Made by a program: the position numbers and the translations under genes. This document shows positions 38,190 to 47,597 of a stretch of 64,000 nucleotides of DNA, piece by piece. The stretch covers positions 6,634,001 to 6,698,000 of the forward strand of contig NZ_CP059162.1 in the NCBI RefSeq assembly GCF_013466605.1, in the 5' to 3' direction. The notes below the pieces were generated by a model. The model searched no databases. It was not told where the DNA came from and was given only the letters and a program-made list of their open reading frames with translations. Numbering within the stretch: position 1 is the first letter of the stretch; each line of letters opens with the position of its first letter. This DNA comes from Pseudomonas chlororaphis subsp. aurantiaca (GTDB taxonomy: Bacteria; Pseudomonadota; Gammaproteobacteria; Pseudomonadales; Pseudomonadaceae).

Positions 38190-39503
38190 ATGAACACCCG
38201 TGTTCAGCCGTCGGGGCCAGGCCATTCGCACCCCGCCTCCTACTATGCCGCCAGCAGCCTGCCCCAGCCCGATTATCCGGCGCTGGCCGGCGAGCATCAG
38301 GCGGATGTATGCGTGGTCGGCGGCGGCTTCTCCGGGCTCAACACCGCGATCGAGCTGGCCGAGCGCGGGCTCAGCGTCATCCTGCTGGAAGCGTGCAAGA
38401 TCGGCTGGGGCGCCAGCGGGCGCAACGGCGGGCAACTGATTCGCGGAGTCGGTCACGGCCTCGAGCAGTTCGCCCCGATAATCGGCGAGGACGGCGTGCG
38501 CCAGATGAAACTGATGGGCCTGGAAGCGGTGGAAATCGTCCGCCAGCGCATCGAACGCTTCCAGATTCCCTGCGACCTGACCTGGGGTTATTGCGACCTG
38601 GCCAACAAGCCGCGCGACCTCGAAGGTTTCGCCGAAGATGCCCAAGAGTTGCGCGACCTGGGCTATCGCCATGAAACCCGTCTGCTGCAAGCCCATGAGA
38701 TGCACAGTGTGGTGGGTTCCGACCGCTACGTCGGCGGCCTGATCGACATGGGCTCGGGACACCTGCACCCGCTGAACCTGGCCCTGGGCGAAGCCGCGGT
38801 CGCGCAGCAATTGGGCGTGCGCCTGTTCGAACACTCGGCCGTGACCCGCATCGATTACGGGCCGCAGGTCAAGGTCCATACCGCCCAGGGTTCGGTGCGC
38901 GCCAACACCCTGGTGCTGGGCTGCAACGCCTACCTCAACGACCTCAACCCGCAACTGGGTGGCAAGGTGCTGCCGGCCGGCAGCTACATCATCGCCACCG
39001 AGCCCTTGAGCGAAGAGCTGGCCCACGCCCTATTGCCCCAGAACATGGCGGTCTGCGACCAGCGAGTGGCCCTGGACTACTACCGCCTTTCGGCCGACCG
39101 TCGCTTGCTGTTCGGCGGTGCCTGCCATTATTCCGGCCGCGACCCGCGGGACATCGCCGCTTATATGCGGCCGAAGATGCTGCAGGTGTTCCCGCAACTG
39201 GCGGCGGTGAAGATCGACTATCAATGGGGCGGCATGATCGGCATCGGCGCCAACCGCCTGCCGCAGATCGGCCGGCTCGAGGACCAGCCCAATGTGTATT
39301 ACGCCCAGGCCTATTCGGGCCACGGCGTGAATGCCACGCACCTGGCCGGCAAGCTGCTGGCCGAAGCCATCAGCGGCCAACAGAGCGGCGGTTTCGATCT
39401 GTTCGCCCAGGTCCCGCACATCACCTTCCCGGGCGGCAAACACCTGCGCTCGCCCCTGCTGGCGCTGGGGATGCTCTGGCATCGGTTGAAAGAGCTGATC
39501 TGA
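38190..39503 (+). CDS. pauB4: Gamma-glutamylputrescine oxidoreductase-like FAD protein (PauB/PuuB)
   Basis: A 437-residue FAD-dependent amine oxidase of the DAO family. The FAD-binding motif is DVCVVGGGFSGLNTAIELAE near residue 38, followed by GWGASGRNGGQL; the C-terminal FAD contact is YSGHGVNATHLAGKLLAEAI. PuuB/PauB enzymes oxidise gamma-glutamyl-putrescine and related polyamine conjugates to aldehydes. The place next to lrp matches P. aeruginosa PA5309 (pauB4). The ATG beginning MNTRVQPSG follows AGGATGA; an ATG three codons earlier has no ribosome site. The aldehyde would be taken by the KauB-like dehydrogenase nearby. Confidence 0.88.
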   Translation: MNTRVQPSGPGHSHPASYYAASSLPQPDYPALAGEHQADVCVVGGGFSGLNTAIELAERGLSVILLEACKIGWGASGRNGGQLIRGVGHGLEQFAPIIGEDGVRQMKLMGLEAVEIVRQRIERFQIPCDLTWGYCDLANKPRDLEGFAEDAQELRDLGYRHETRLLQAHEMHSVVGSDRYVGGLIDMGSGHLHPLNLALGEAAVAQQLGVRLFEHSAVTRIDYGPQVKVHTAQGSVRANTLVLGCNAYLNDLNPQLGGKVLPAGSYIIATEPLSEELAHALLPQNMAVCDQRVALDYYRLSADRRLLFGGACHYSGRDPRDIAAYMRPKMLQVFPQLAAVKIDYQWGGMIGIGANRLPQIGRLEDQPNVYYAQAYSGHGVNATHLAGKLLAEAISGQQSGGFDLFAQVPHITFPGGKHLRSPLLALGMLWHRLKELI

Positions 39504-39531
39504 TAGCCGTAGCCGCCACACGACAGGCATG

Positions 39532-39570
39532 AAAAAGGCCGCATCCGGTGAAGTTGGATGCGGCCTTTTT
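39532..39570. terminator. Bidirectional terminator after the pauB-like gene
   Basis: 15-bp stem AAAAAGGCCGCATCC / GGATGCGGCCTTTTT with a 9-nt loop, between the convergent pauB-like and DUF1127 genes. Confidence 0.9.
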
Positions 39571-39628
39571 GCGATTGCTCCGCAACCGATCGCAGGCTGC
39601 GCCAGCGGCTACCGGTCAGCGAAGGCTT

Positions 39629-39874
39629 TCACAGCCGCCAGAACGGCTTGAGCCCTTCCTGCCGCGCCTGTTCGCGGCTCAGGCCGATATCGCGCAGCTG
39701 TTCGGTGCTCAACTCAAGCAGTGCCTTGCGTGTACGCAGTCGATGCCAGTACAGGCCCCAGAGACCGAGGCCGGACGGCGCATTGCGGGCGGACGTCGCC
39801 CCTGCTGCCCGCTCCTGCCCAGCCGCCAGTTCCTGACTGTGTAACGACAGACGCACATCGCTCAAGCCGTTCAT
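39629..39874 (-). CDS. DUF1127 domain protein
   Basis: An 81-residue protein whose C-terminal half is a DUF1127 (YjiS-type) domain: LYWHRLRTRKALLELSTEQL then RDIGLSREQARQEGLKPFW. The N-terminal half is low-complexity. DUF1127 proteins are small Arg-rich factors, some of which bind RNA or affect stress and phosphate metabolism. AGGAG precedes the ATG. It is divergent from the MocR-type gene; in pseudomonads such pairs suggest that the MocR protein controls it. Confidence 0.88.
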   Translation of the reverse strand: MNGLSDVRLSLHSQELAAGQERAAGATSARNAPSGLGLWGLYWHRLRTRKALLELSTEQLRDIGLSREQARQEGLKPFWRL

Positions 39875-40054
39875 GTTTGCTGCTCCTGTTTACTTGGGTC
39901 GCTATGAGCAGACATCATGCGCGGGAGCTAAAAACCATTACAGATTCAAAGCACCGCTATTATTTCCATACAGAATTTCCCCTATCCGGGCTGAATCCTG
40001 TAATTTTGCGCCATCTGTACTGGTTACCCGATTAAATCACCCCGAGGCTGCGCC

Positions 40055-41485
40055 ATGACCCTGTACGTCAATCTCGCCGAACTGCTGGGCACACGTATCG
40101 AACAAGGCTTCTATCGCCCCGGCGACCGACTGCCATCAGTACGGGCCTTGAGTGTCGAACACGGGGTCAGCCTGAGTACCGTGCAGCAGGCTTATCGGGT
40201 GCTGGAGGACAGCGGCCTGGCGACGCCCAAGCCCAAATCCGGCTACTTCGTGCCGGTCAGTCGCGAGCTGCCGGCACTGCCCGTGGTGGGCCGCCCGGCG
40301 CAGCGGCCAGTGGAGATTTCGCAGTGGGACCAGGTGCTGGAGCTGATCCGCAGCGTGCCGCGCAAGGACATCGTCCAACTGGGCCGCGGCATGCCCGACG
40401 TCACCAGCCCGACCCTCAAGCCCCTGCTGCGCGGGCTGGCCCGCATCAGCCGGCGCCAGGACATGCCCGGCCTGTATTACGACACCATCTACGGCGTGCA
40501 CGAACTGCGTGAGCAGCTGGCGCGGCTGATGCTCGATTCCGGCTGCCAGATCGGCGCCAACGACCTGGTGATCACCACCGGCTGCCATGAAGCCCTGTCC
40601 ACCAGCATCCGCGCCACCTGCGAGCCCGGGGATATCGTCGCCGTCGACTCGCCGAGCTTCCATGGCGCCATGCAGACCCTCAAGGGCCTGGGCATGAAGG
40701 CCCTGGAAATCCCCACCGACCCGCTCACCGGCATCAGCCTCGATGCCCTGGAACTGGCCCTGGAGCAATGGCCGATCAAGGCCATACAGTTGACCCCCAA
40801 CTGCAACAACCCGCTGGGCTATATCATGCCGGAGTCGCGCAAACGGGCCCTGCTGACCCTGGCCCAGCGCTTCGACGTGGCGATCATCGAAGACGATGTG
40901 TATGGCGAGCTGTCCTACACCTACCCACGCCCGCGGACCATCAAGTCGTTCGACGACGATGGCCGGGTGCTGCTGTGCAGTTCCTTCTCCAAGACCCTGG
41001 CACCGGGGCTGCGCATCGGCTGGGTCGCCCCCGGGCGCTACCTGGAGCGGGTGCTGCACATGAAATACATCAGCACCGGCTCCACCGCGCCGCAGCCGCA
41101 GATCGCCATCGCCGAGTTTCTCAAGAGCGGCAATTTCGAGCCGCACCTGCGGCGCATGCGCACCCAGTACCAACGCAACCGTGACCTGATGATCGACTGG
41201 GTCAGCCGCTACTTCCCCACCGGCACCCGCGCCAGCCGGCCGCAAGGCGGGTTCATGCTGTGGGTCGAACTGCCGGAAGGTTTCGATACCCTGCGCCTGA
41301 ACCGCGCGCTGCTCGGCCAGGGCGTGCAGATCGCCGTGGGCAGCATCTTTTCGGCCTCGGGCAAATACCGCAATTGCCTGCGGATGAACTACGCTGCCAA
41401 ACCAACGGCACAGATCGAGGAAGCCGTACGCAAAGTCGGAGCCGCGGCCATCAAGCTGCTGGCTGAAGAGTGCGCAACGGACTGA
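40055..41485 (+). CDS. MocR-type PLP-dependent transcriptional regulator (GntR family)
   Basis: A 476-residue fusion of an N-terminal GntR winged helix (LGTRIEQGFYRPGDRLPSVR, then SLSTVQQAYRVLEDSGLATP) and a C-terminal class I aminotransferase domain. The PLP lysine is in LCSSFSKTLAPGLRIGW, with the Asp and Tyr in AIIEDDVYGELSY and the Asn in LTPNCNNPLGY. These proteins sense an amine or amino acid through PLP chemistry. It is divergent from the DUF1127 gene across 180 bp, its likely target. The ligand is unknown. Confidence 0.93.
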   Translation: MTLYVNLAELLGTRIEQGFYRPGDRLPSVRALSVEHGVSLSTVQQAYRVLEDSGLATPKPKSGYFVPVSRELPALPVVGRPAQRPVEISQWDQVLELIRSVPRKDIVQLGRGMPDVTSPTLKPLLRGLARISRRQDMPGLYYDTIYGVHELREQLARLMLDSGCQIGANDLVITTGCHEALSTSIRATCEPGDIVAVDSPSFHGAMQTLKGLGMKALEIPTDPLTGISLDALELALEQWPIKAIQLTPNCNNPLGYIMPESRKRALLTLAQRFDVAIIEDDVYGELSYTYPRPRTIKSFDDDGRVLLCSSFSKTLAPGLRIGWVAPGRYLERVLHMKYISTGSTAPQPQIAIAEFLKSGNFEPHLRRMRTQYQRNRDLMIDWVSRYFPTGTRASRPQGGFMLWVELPEGFDTLRLNRALLGQGVQIAVGSIFSASGKYRNCLRMNYAAKPTAQIEEAVRKVGAAAIKLLAEECATD

Positions 41486-41545
41486 CCTTTTCCTGTGAGA
41501 CCAGCGTCACAGCTAGAACACCGCTGCGATTCGAGATGAGCTGAC

Positions 41546-43114
41546 TTGAGATCCCGACAGGCCTTGGCCTTCCTTATGCTGATCGCGCTGTGCCTGGGCG
41601 GCTGCGTCAGCCTCAATGTGCCACGCGAGCCCAGCCAGGTACTGCCAGCCACCAACTCGGCCTTCGGTCGCTCGATCCAGGCCCAGGCCGCGGCCTATCA
41701 GGGACGCTCCGGCTTTCGCCTGCTGTCCGACAGCAGCGAAGCCTTCATCGCTCGCGCCGAGCTGATCCGCAACGCCCAGAGCAGCCTCGACCTGCAGTAC
41801 TACATCGTCCATGACGGCATCAGCACCCGGATGCTGGTGGATGAACTGCTCAAGGCCGCCGACCGCGGCGTGCGCATCCGCATCCTGCTGGACGACACCA
41901 CCAGCGACGGCCTGGAACAGACCATGGCCACCCTCGCCGCCCATCCGCGGATACAGATCCGCCTGTTCAACCCCCTGCACCTGGGGCGCAGCACCGGCGT
42001 GACCCGTACCATGGGGCGCCTGTTCAACCTGTCGCTGCAACATCGGCGGATGCACAACAAGCTGTGGCTGGCGGACAACAGCGCGGCCATCGTCGGTGGG
42101 CGCAATCTGGGGGACGAGTACTTCGATGCCGAACCCAACCTGAACTTCACCGACATCGACATCCTCGGTTTCGGCCCGGTGGCCGAACAGCTCGGGCACA
42201 GCTTCGACCAGTACTGGAACAGTGCCCTGAGCAAACCCATCGGCGAATTTCTGTCACGCCTGCCATCGGCCAGGGAACTGGCCAACACCCGACTGCAACT
42301 GCAGCAATCGCTGGACGACGTCCAGCAGCAGGATCATGCGCTGTTTCAGGAGCTCAAGGCCTATCGGACCCAGCCGCGCATGAACGTCTGGCGCAAGGAA
42401 CTGATCTGGGCCTGGAACAAGGCGCTGTGGGACGCCCCGAGCAAAGTCTTGTCCGACGGCGAGCCCGACCCGCACCTGCTGTTGACCACCCAGCTGGCGC
42501 CGGAGCTACAGAGCGTCAGCAAAGAGTTGATGATGGTTTCGGCCTACTTCGTCCCCGGCCAACCGGGCCTGGTTTACCTCACCGGACGCGCCGACGCCGG
42601 GGTTGCGGTGAGCCTGCTGACCAACTCCCTGGAAGCCACCGACGTACCAGCGGTCCACGGCGGCTACGCACCGTATCGCAAGGCGCTGCTGCAACACGGC
42701 GTGAAACTCTACGAACTGAGGCGTCAACCCGGTAACGGTGGCGGCAGCGGCCCTCATCTGTTCCACAGCGCGTCGTATCCTGCCTCGGACTCCAGCCTGC
42801 ACAGCAAGGCGATGATTTTCGATCGCCAGAAGTCCTTTATCGGCTCCTTCAATTTCGACCCGCGCTCGGTGCTGTGGAACACCGAAGTCGGGGTACTGGT
42901 GGACAGCCCGGAGCTGGCCGAACGCGTTCGCAGCCTGGCGCTGCAAGGCATGGCGCCGGCCCTGAGCTACGAAGCGAAGCTGCAGGACGGCAAGTTGGTC
43001 TGGGTCACCGAAGACAACCAGCAATTGCACACCCTGACCCGCGAGCCAGGCAGCTGGTGGCGGCGCTTCAATGCCTGGATGAGCAATACCATCGGCCTCG
43101 AACGGATGCTCTGA
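41546..43114 (+). CDS. Phospholipase D-family lipoprotein (ClsC-like)
   Basis: A 522-residue lipoprotein with two PLD domains. The N-terminus has a lipobox (LIALCLGGC), so the protein is probably anchored at the outer membrane or periplasmic face. The two HKD motifs are HNKLWLADNSAAIVGGRN and HSKAMIFDRQKSFIGSFNFD. This layout is that of YmdC/ClsC-type cardiolipin synthases or related phosphodiesterases. The start is TTG; the next in-frame ATG would remove part of the signal peptide. It is the only gene between the MocR gene and a REP pair. Confidence 0.85.
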   Translation: MRSRQALAFLMLIALCLGGCVSLNVPREPSQVLPATNSAFGRSIQAQAAAYQGRSGFRLLSDSSEAFIARAELIRNAQSSLDLQYYIVHDGISTRMLVDELLKAADRGVRIRILLDDTTSDGLEQTMATLAAHPRIQIRLFNPLHLGRSTGVTRTMGRLFNLSLQHRRMHNKLWLADNSAAIVGGRNLGDEYFDAEPNLNFTDIDILGFGPVAEQLGHSFDQYWNSALSKPIGEFLSRLPSARELANTRLQLQQSLDDVQQQDHALFQELKAYRTQPRMNVWRKELIWAWNKALWDAPSKVLSDGEPDPHLLLTTQLAPELQSVSKELMMVSAYFVPGQPGLVYLTGRADAGVAVSLLTNSLEATDVPAVHGGYAPYRKALLQHGVKLYELRRQPGNGGGSGPHLFHSASYPASDSSLHSKAMIFDRQKSFIGSFNFDPRSVLWNTEVGVLVDSPELAERVRSLALQGMAPALSYEAKLQDGKLVWVTEDNQQLHTLTREPGSWWRRFNAWMSNTIGLERML

Positions 43115-43123
43115 GCCCAGCCC

Positions 43124-43219
43124 TTGTAGGAGCGAGGCTTGCCCGCGATAGCGGAACCACATTCAATCAAGATGTTGACTGTCAGCCCCTCATCGCGGAC
43201 AAGCCTCGTTCCTACAAAG
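43124..43219. repeat. REP pair (REPIN) with 40-bp spacer
   Basis: TTGTAGGAGCGAGGCTTGCC continuing CGCGATA (43124-43150) and its inverted copy CATCGCGGACAAGCCTCGTT continuing CCTACAAAG (43191-43219). The MFS stop codon lies inside the right-hand copy. Confidence 0.85.
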
Positions 43220-44360
43220 CTTGTGGCTGGACCGCGCCAAACGCGCCTTCACGCAACAACAGCACAATCAGCCCCAGGGCCCCGGCCGCCATCAGCAACA
43301 GCAGGGCATGCCCACTGATCCACTGGCTGCCCGCCCCCGCCACCAGCGGCCCGATCAGGCAGCCGATGCCCCACAGCTGGGCGACATGGGCATTGGCGCG
43401 CACCAGCGCATCGTCGCGGTAGCGTTCGCCGATCAGAATCAACGACAAGGTGAACAGCCCCCCGGCGCTGGCGCCGAACAGCACCCACAGCGGCCAGATC
43501 AGCAGGGTGTCGAGCAGCAACGGAATGGCCAGGCTCGACAGCAGCAGGATCACCGCGCAGCCGGCGAACAAGGCGCGCCGCGATACGCGATCGGCCAGGG
43601 CGCCGATTGGCAACTGCAACAAGGCATCGCCCACCACCACGGTGCTGACCATCGCCAGGGCGATTTCCTCGGTAAACCCTTGGCGCAGGCAGTAGACCGG
43701 CAGCAGGGTCAGGATCATCGCTTCAAACGCGGCGAACAGCGCCACCGCCCAGCCAATGGCCGGCAGGCCACGGCAGAACCGCCATAGGTCACCGAAGGTC
43801 ACGCTGCAGGACTCGCTGCTCGGCGCGCCGCTGCGGCCCATCAGCAGCAGAGGCGACACCACCAGTAGCACGACGCCCACCCAGAAACCGTAGTCATGCT
43901 CGGTGCCCAAGGCCCCCAGCAGCAGCGGGCCGGCCAACTGGCTCAGGGCATAGCTGCTGCCGTACAGCGCCACCAGGCGACCGCGCCACTGCTCCACCAC
44001 CAATTGGTTGATCCAGCTTTCGCCAAGAATGAAGACGATGGTCAGCACCACGCCGATCATCAGCCGCAGCACCAGCCATAGGGGATAACTCGGCAACAGC
44101 GCCAGCAGGCCAATGGAGATCGCCCCGCCCCACAGGCACAGGCGCATCAGCCCCGCCGTGCCAAAGCGCGCCGCCAGGCGGCTGGACACCTTGGCCCCAA
44201 GCAAGACGCCAATCGCCGGCATCGAGGCCATCACCCCGATTGCAAAGGGCCCATACCCCCAACTCTCCAGGCGAAACGACACCAGCGGCATACTCACGCC
44301 CAGGGCCAGGCCCACACTCAGGACAGCCGCCAAAACGGCGAAATAAGTTGCCCAGCGCAT
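43212..44360 (-). CDS. MFS transporter (PA5311-like)
   Basis: A 382-residue inner-membrane protein with twelve predicted helices, major facilitator type. The helix 2-3 loop is VLLGAKVSSRLAARFG and the equivalent in the second half is LQLPIGALADRVSRRALF. The ATG beginning MRWATYFAV was chosen over a GTG two codons upstream because AGGAG is seven bases away. Its last codons and stop are inside a REP element. In P. aeruginosa the comparable gene, PA5311, also lies next to kauB. Substrate unknown; possibly linked to polyamine use. Confidence 0.88.
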   Translation of the reverse strand: MRWATYFAVLAAVLSVGLALGVSMPLVSFRLESWGYGPFAIGVMASMPAIGVLLGAKVSSRLAARFGTAGLMRLCLWGGAISIGLLALLPSYPLWLVLRLMIGVVLTIVFILGESWINQLVVEQWRGRLVALYGSSYALSQLAGPLLLGALGTEHDYGFWVGVVLLVVSPLLLMGRSGAPSSESCSVTFGDLWRFCRGLPAIGWAVALFAAFEAMILTLLPVYCLRQGFTEEIALAMVSTVVVGDALLQLPIGALADRVSRRALFAGCAVILLLSSLAIPLLLDTLLIWPLWVLFGASAGGLFTLSLILIGERYRDDALVRANAHVAQLWGIGCLIGPLVAGAGSQWISGHALLLLMAAGALGLIVLLLREGAFGAVQPQAL

Positions 44361-44501
44361 TTCCACGCTCCTGTGGATGTTTTTTCATGACAGAGACAAC
44401 GCAGCCGGACCTCCCTGGCGGAAAGTCCGGCTGCGATATGGATCGGCTAACGGTGCGCGGGACGGCGCCTGTTCAGACGCCCGATATCCGCGCCCCTTGA
44501 A

Positions 44502-45995
44502 TTACAGCTTGATCCAGGTCGCCTTCAGTTCGGTGTACTTGTCGAACGCGTGCAGCGACTTGTCGCGACCGTTGCCCGACTGCTTGAAGCCGCCGAACGG
44601 CGCGGTCATGTCGCCGCCGTCGTACTGGTTGACCCAGACGCTGCCGGCACGCAGCGCCTTGGCGGTCAGGTGGGCCTTGGAGATATTGGCCGTCCATACC
44701 GCCGCGGCCAGGCCATACGGCGTGTCGTTGGCGATCTGGATGGCTTCTTCCACCGTGTCGAAGGCGATGACCGAGAGCACCGGGCCGAAGATCTCTTCCT
44801 GGGCGATCTTCATCGCGTTGCTGACGCCGTCGAAGATGGTCGGCTCAACGTAGGTACCGCCGGTTTCCTGCAGGGTGCGCTTGCCGCCCACCACCAGCTT
44901 GGCGCCGTCGGCATGGCCGGACTCGATGTACGACAGCACGGTGTTCATCTGCTGGGTATCCACCAGCGCGCCGACGTTGGTGGCCGGGTCCAGTGGGTTG
45001 CCCGGCTTCCAGGCCTTGAGGGCCTCGATCACCAGCGGCAGGAATTTATCCTTGATCGAGCGCTCCACCAGCAGGCGCGAACCGGCGGTGCAGACTTCGC
45101 CCTGGTTGAAGGCAATGGCGCTGGCCGCGGATTCGGCCGCGGCCTGCAAGTCCGGGGCGTCGGCGAACACGATGTTCGGGCTCTTGCCGCCAGCCTCCAG
45201 CCAGACGCGCTTCATGTTCGATTCGCCGGAGTAGACCATCAGTTGCTTGGCGATCTTGGTCGAACCGGTGAACACCAGGGTATCGACGTCCATGTGCAGG
45301 GCCAGGGCCTTGCCTACCGTGTGGCCATAACCTGGCAGCACGTTGAGCACGCCGGCCGGAATCCCGGCCTCGACAGCCAGCGCAGCGATACGGATAGCGG
45401 TCAGCGGCGATTTTTCCGATGGCTTGAGGATCACCGAGTTACCGGTGGACAGTGCCGGACCGAGTTTCCAGCAGGCCATCATCAGCGGGAAGTTCCACGG
45501 CACGATGGCGCCGACCACGCCCACCGGCTCGCGAGTCACCAGGCCCAGTTGATTGTGGGGCGTGGCGGCGACTTCGTCGTAGATCTTGTCGATGGCTTCG
45601 CCGCTCCAGCTCAGCGCTTGCGCCGCGCCTGGAACGTCGATGCCCAGGGAGTCGCTGATCGGCTTGCCCATGTCCAGGGTTTCGAGCAGGGCCAGCTCTT
45701 CGGCGTGCTGCTTCAGCAGGCCGGCAAAACGAATCATGGTGGCCTTGCGCTTGACCGGCGCCAGGCGCGACCAGACACCGGAGTTGAAGGTGGCGCGGGC
45801 GTTTTCCACGGCACGTTGCGCGTCGACGGCGTCACAACTGGCAATACTGGCCAGCAGACGGCCATCGACCGGACTGATGCATTCGAAGGTTTCGTTGGAA
45901 ACGGCGGCGGTGTATTCGCCATTTATATAGGCGCGGCCTTCGATTTTCAGTTCGCGGGCGCGTTGTTCCCAGTCGGCTCGAGTCAGGGTGGTCAT
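44502..45995 (-). CDS. kauB: Gamma-glutamyl-aminobutyraldehyde / 4-guanidinobutyraldehyde dehydrogenase (KauB)
   Basis: NAD(P)-dependent aldehyde dehydrogenase of 497 residues, acting on aldehydes from polyamine and agmatine breakdown. The catalytic Cys is in NQGEVCTAGSRLLVERS, the general-base Glu in WLEAGGKSPNIVFADAP, the cofactor Gly motif in FTGSTKIAKQLM and the Asn in IVPWNFPLMMACWK. The polyamine substrate is inferred from similarity to PA5312 and from the pauB-like and pauR neighbours. GAGGA precedes the ATG. The transaminase that follows it in P. aeruginosa is not present here. Confidence 0.9.
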   Translation of the reverse strand: MTTLTRADWEQRARELKIEGRAYINGEYTAAVSNETFECISPVDGRLLASIASCDAVDAQRAVENARATFNSGVWSRLAPVKRKATMIRFAGLLKQHAEELALLETLDMGKPISDSLGIDVPGAAQALSWSGEAIDKIYDEVAATPHNQLGLVTREPVGVVGAIVPWNFPLMMACWKLGPALSTGNSVILKPSEKSPLTAIRIAALAVEAGIPAGVLNVLPGYGHTVGKALALHMDVDTLVFTGSTKIAKQLMVYSGESNMKRVWLEAGGKSPNIVFADAPDLQAAAESAASAIAFNQGEVCTAGSRLLVERSIKDKFLPLVIEALKAWKPGNPLDPATNVGALVDTQQMNTVLSYIESGHADGAKLVVGGKRTLQETGGTYVEPTIFDGVSNAMKIAQEEIFGPVLSVIAFDTVEEAIQIANDTPYGLAAAVWTANISKAHLTAKALRAGSVWVNQYDGGDMTAPFGGFKQSGNGRDKSLHAFDKYTELKATWIKL

Positions 45996-46157
45996 GCGAG
46001 TGTCCTCCTCTTGTTGGATACAGGCGCCACGCGATCGATGCCGGCACCTTCAGGAATTCTGCCCGGCCAGCCTGCTTCGGCCCATGGCATTCGCCACCCT
46101 AAACCAGCGGCACCCGAAGTTTCAATATATTTGACAGAGGCCGGGCAAACGCCATTG

Positions 46158-46181
46158 CTATGTTCATTTTAATAAACATAG
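46158..46181. promoter_or_regulatory. Inverted repeat between kauB and the cupin gene
   Basis: CTATGTT and AACATAG, a perfect 7-bp dyad with a 10-bp AT-rich spacer, in the divergent gap. A possible operator for a regulator of kauB or the cupin gene. Confidence 0.4.
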
Positions 46182-46230
46182 ACTTTGGGCTTTCCAGCCA
46201 CTCGCAGTGCAACCAGGGGGGAATACCAGC

Positions 46231-46593
46231 ATGAGCATCCAGGACATCGTCGACTTCAATCAGGCCAACACTGCGGCCGAGCGGTATCGCCCCGCCCAGG
46301 AAAAAGTCCTCAAGGGCGACCCTGAGCAAACCGTGTTCAACCACTACAACAGCCCGTGCGGCCAGATGAACGCCGGAGTATGGGAAGGCGAGGTCGGCCA
46401 GTGGACGGTGAGCTACACCGAGCATGAGTATTGCGAGATCGTGCTGGGGGTTTCGGTCCTGCGTGACGGCGAAGGCAATGCCAAGACCTTGCGCGCCGGT
46501 GACCGCTTCATCATTCCCGCCGGTTTCCGCGGCACCTGGGAGGTGCTGGAGCCGTGCCGCAAGATCTATGTGATCTTCGAACCGAAAGCCTGA
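46231..46593 (+). CDS. Cupin domain protein (DUF861)
   Basis: A 120-residue single-domain cupin: NAGVWEGEVGQWTVSYTEHE then YCEIVLGVSVLRDGEGN, and the second motif AGDRFIIPAGFRGTWEVLE. The DUF861 cupins are related to ureidoglycolate- and sugar-binding cupins; the function of this one is unknown. The ATG has a GGGGGG ribosome site; an upstream GTG in frame is less likely. It is divergent from kauB, which suggests a link to polyamine use. Confidence 0.85.
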   Translation: MSIQDIVDFNQANTAAERYRPAQEKVLKGDPEQTVFNHYNSPCGQMNAGVWEGEVGQWTVSYTEHEYCEIVLGVSVLRDGEGNAKTLRAGDRFIIPAGFRGTWEVLEPCRKIYVIFEPKA

Positions 46594-46602
46594 ACCCCAG
46601 GC

Positions 46603-46636
46603 ACAAAAAAACCCGCTTGAAGGCGGGTTTTTTTGT
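46603..46636. terminator. Bidirectional terminator between the cupin gene and rpmG
   Basis: 14-bp stem ACAAAAAAACCCGC / GCGGGTTTTTTTGT, loop TTGAAG. Convergent genes on both sides. Confidence 0.92.
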
Positions 46637-46651
46637 CAGAAGAAAAATCAA

Positions 46652-46807
46652 TTACTTGATTTTGCCTTCCTTGTAGATCACGTGCTTACGAACAACCGGA
46701 TCATATTTCTTGATCTCGATTTTGTCCGGAGTAGTGCGCTTGTTCTTGTCGGTAGTGTAGAAGTGACCAGTACCGGCGCTCGAAATCAAACGAATCAATT
46801 CACGCAT
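46652..46807 (-). CDS. rpmG: 50S ribosomal protein L33
   Basis: A 51-residue ribosomal protein: [20 protein letters not shown] continuing [20 protein letters not shown] and ending YKEGKIK. It is the zinc-free form, with no CxxC pairs. It follows rpmB by 11 bases, the conserved rpmB-rpmG order, and shares its transcript. Confidence 0.97.
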   Translation of the reverse strand: MRELIRLISSAGTGHFYTTDKNKRTTPDKIEIKKYDPVVRKHVIYKEGKIK

Positions 46808-46818
46808 GATTAGCTCCC

Positions 46819-47052
46819 TTAAACCTTGCCATCGCGACGAAGTTCGGCCAGCACGACATCAATGCCACGCTTGTCGATGATACGCATGCCCTTGGCAGAT
46901 ACGCGCAGACGCACAAAACGCTTCTCGGACTCAACCCAGAAGCGGTGATGCTGCAGGTTCGGCAGGAAACGACGACGGGTTTTGTTGTTTGCGTGGGAAA
47001 TGTTATTCCCAGTCACCGGACCCTTACCGGTAACTTGACAGACTCTCGACAT
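46819..47052 (-). CDS. rpmB: 50S ribosomal protein L28
   Basis: A 77-residue ribosomal protein with the L28 signature: [20 protein letters not shown] at the start, [20 protein letters not shown] in the middle, and [18 protein letters not shown]. First gene of the rpmB-rpmG operon. A candidate promoter lies about 150 bp upstream, giving a leader with a GC-rich hairpin. Confidence 0.97.
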   Translation of the reverse strand: MSRVCQVTGKGPVTGNNISHANNKTRRRFLPNLQHHRFWVESEKRFVRLRVSAKGMRIIDKRGIDVVLAELRRDGKV

Positions 47053-47597
47053 GCCTCAGCCCTCTAAAACCACATGCCCAACCCGGCATGGGTTGGCCGC
47101 TTAATCTCTCAGTCATTTGGCGCCAGGCGCCGCGTTTCTTTAGGGTCTTACCGGCTACACCTACAAGCGAAGGAACCGGGCCCCTAGAAAAGAGCGCTGC
47201 TTTATACCAGAAAGACCCCGTAGCAACAACAGCCGGTGTACTTTGGATTTCGAAAAGTCCCTGTTTTCTTGCTCCGGATGCCTGCACCAAAGGCTGGGGC
47301 CATGACTGACCGCTCGTCGCAGAATAAATTTTCCGTGGACGAAACAGACGGCAAAACCAGCATGAACAGCCGCTGTGCCGGTGACTCCAAGTCAATATAT
47401 GGAAAAAACCTCTGTCAATTTATGCCTAGTGTAACCATGGCAGTTGGCCGCAGAGAGGCTTGGCGCAGCAATAAACGCAAACCTTTCCGGCCCGCAGCCC
47501 CAAAAAGGGGATAGTCATTTTCCAGTGAGGCCACTAGGGTAAGCCTTTTCCAGACTGCACTCGCAGATGGGCCTTCGATCTGCAAAGGAAGCCAAAC
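47053..47597. other. 545-bp gap between rpmB and the dipeptide-binding gene
   Basis: No gene is supported here. It holds the rpmB promoter candidate, a short GC-rich dyad near 47075-47095 in the rpmB leader, and the ribosome site of the next gene (AAGGAAG). Two open frames of 73 and 92 codons have no ribosome site and no recognisable sequence. Confidence 0.6.
47201..47229 (-). promoter_or_regulatory. Candidate rpmB-rpmG promoter
   Basis: On the minus strand TTGTTG, 17 bp, then TATAAA preceded by TGG (extended -10). About 150 bp before rpmB. Confidence 0.45.

Noticed and set aside
47236..47514. Open frame of 92 codons in the rpmB upstream gap
   Set aside because: No ribosome site, no family sequence, and unlike its neighbours in composition. 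It overlaps other unlikely frames.
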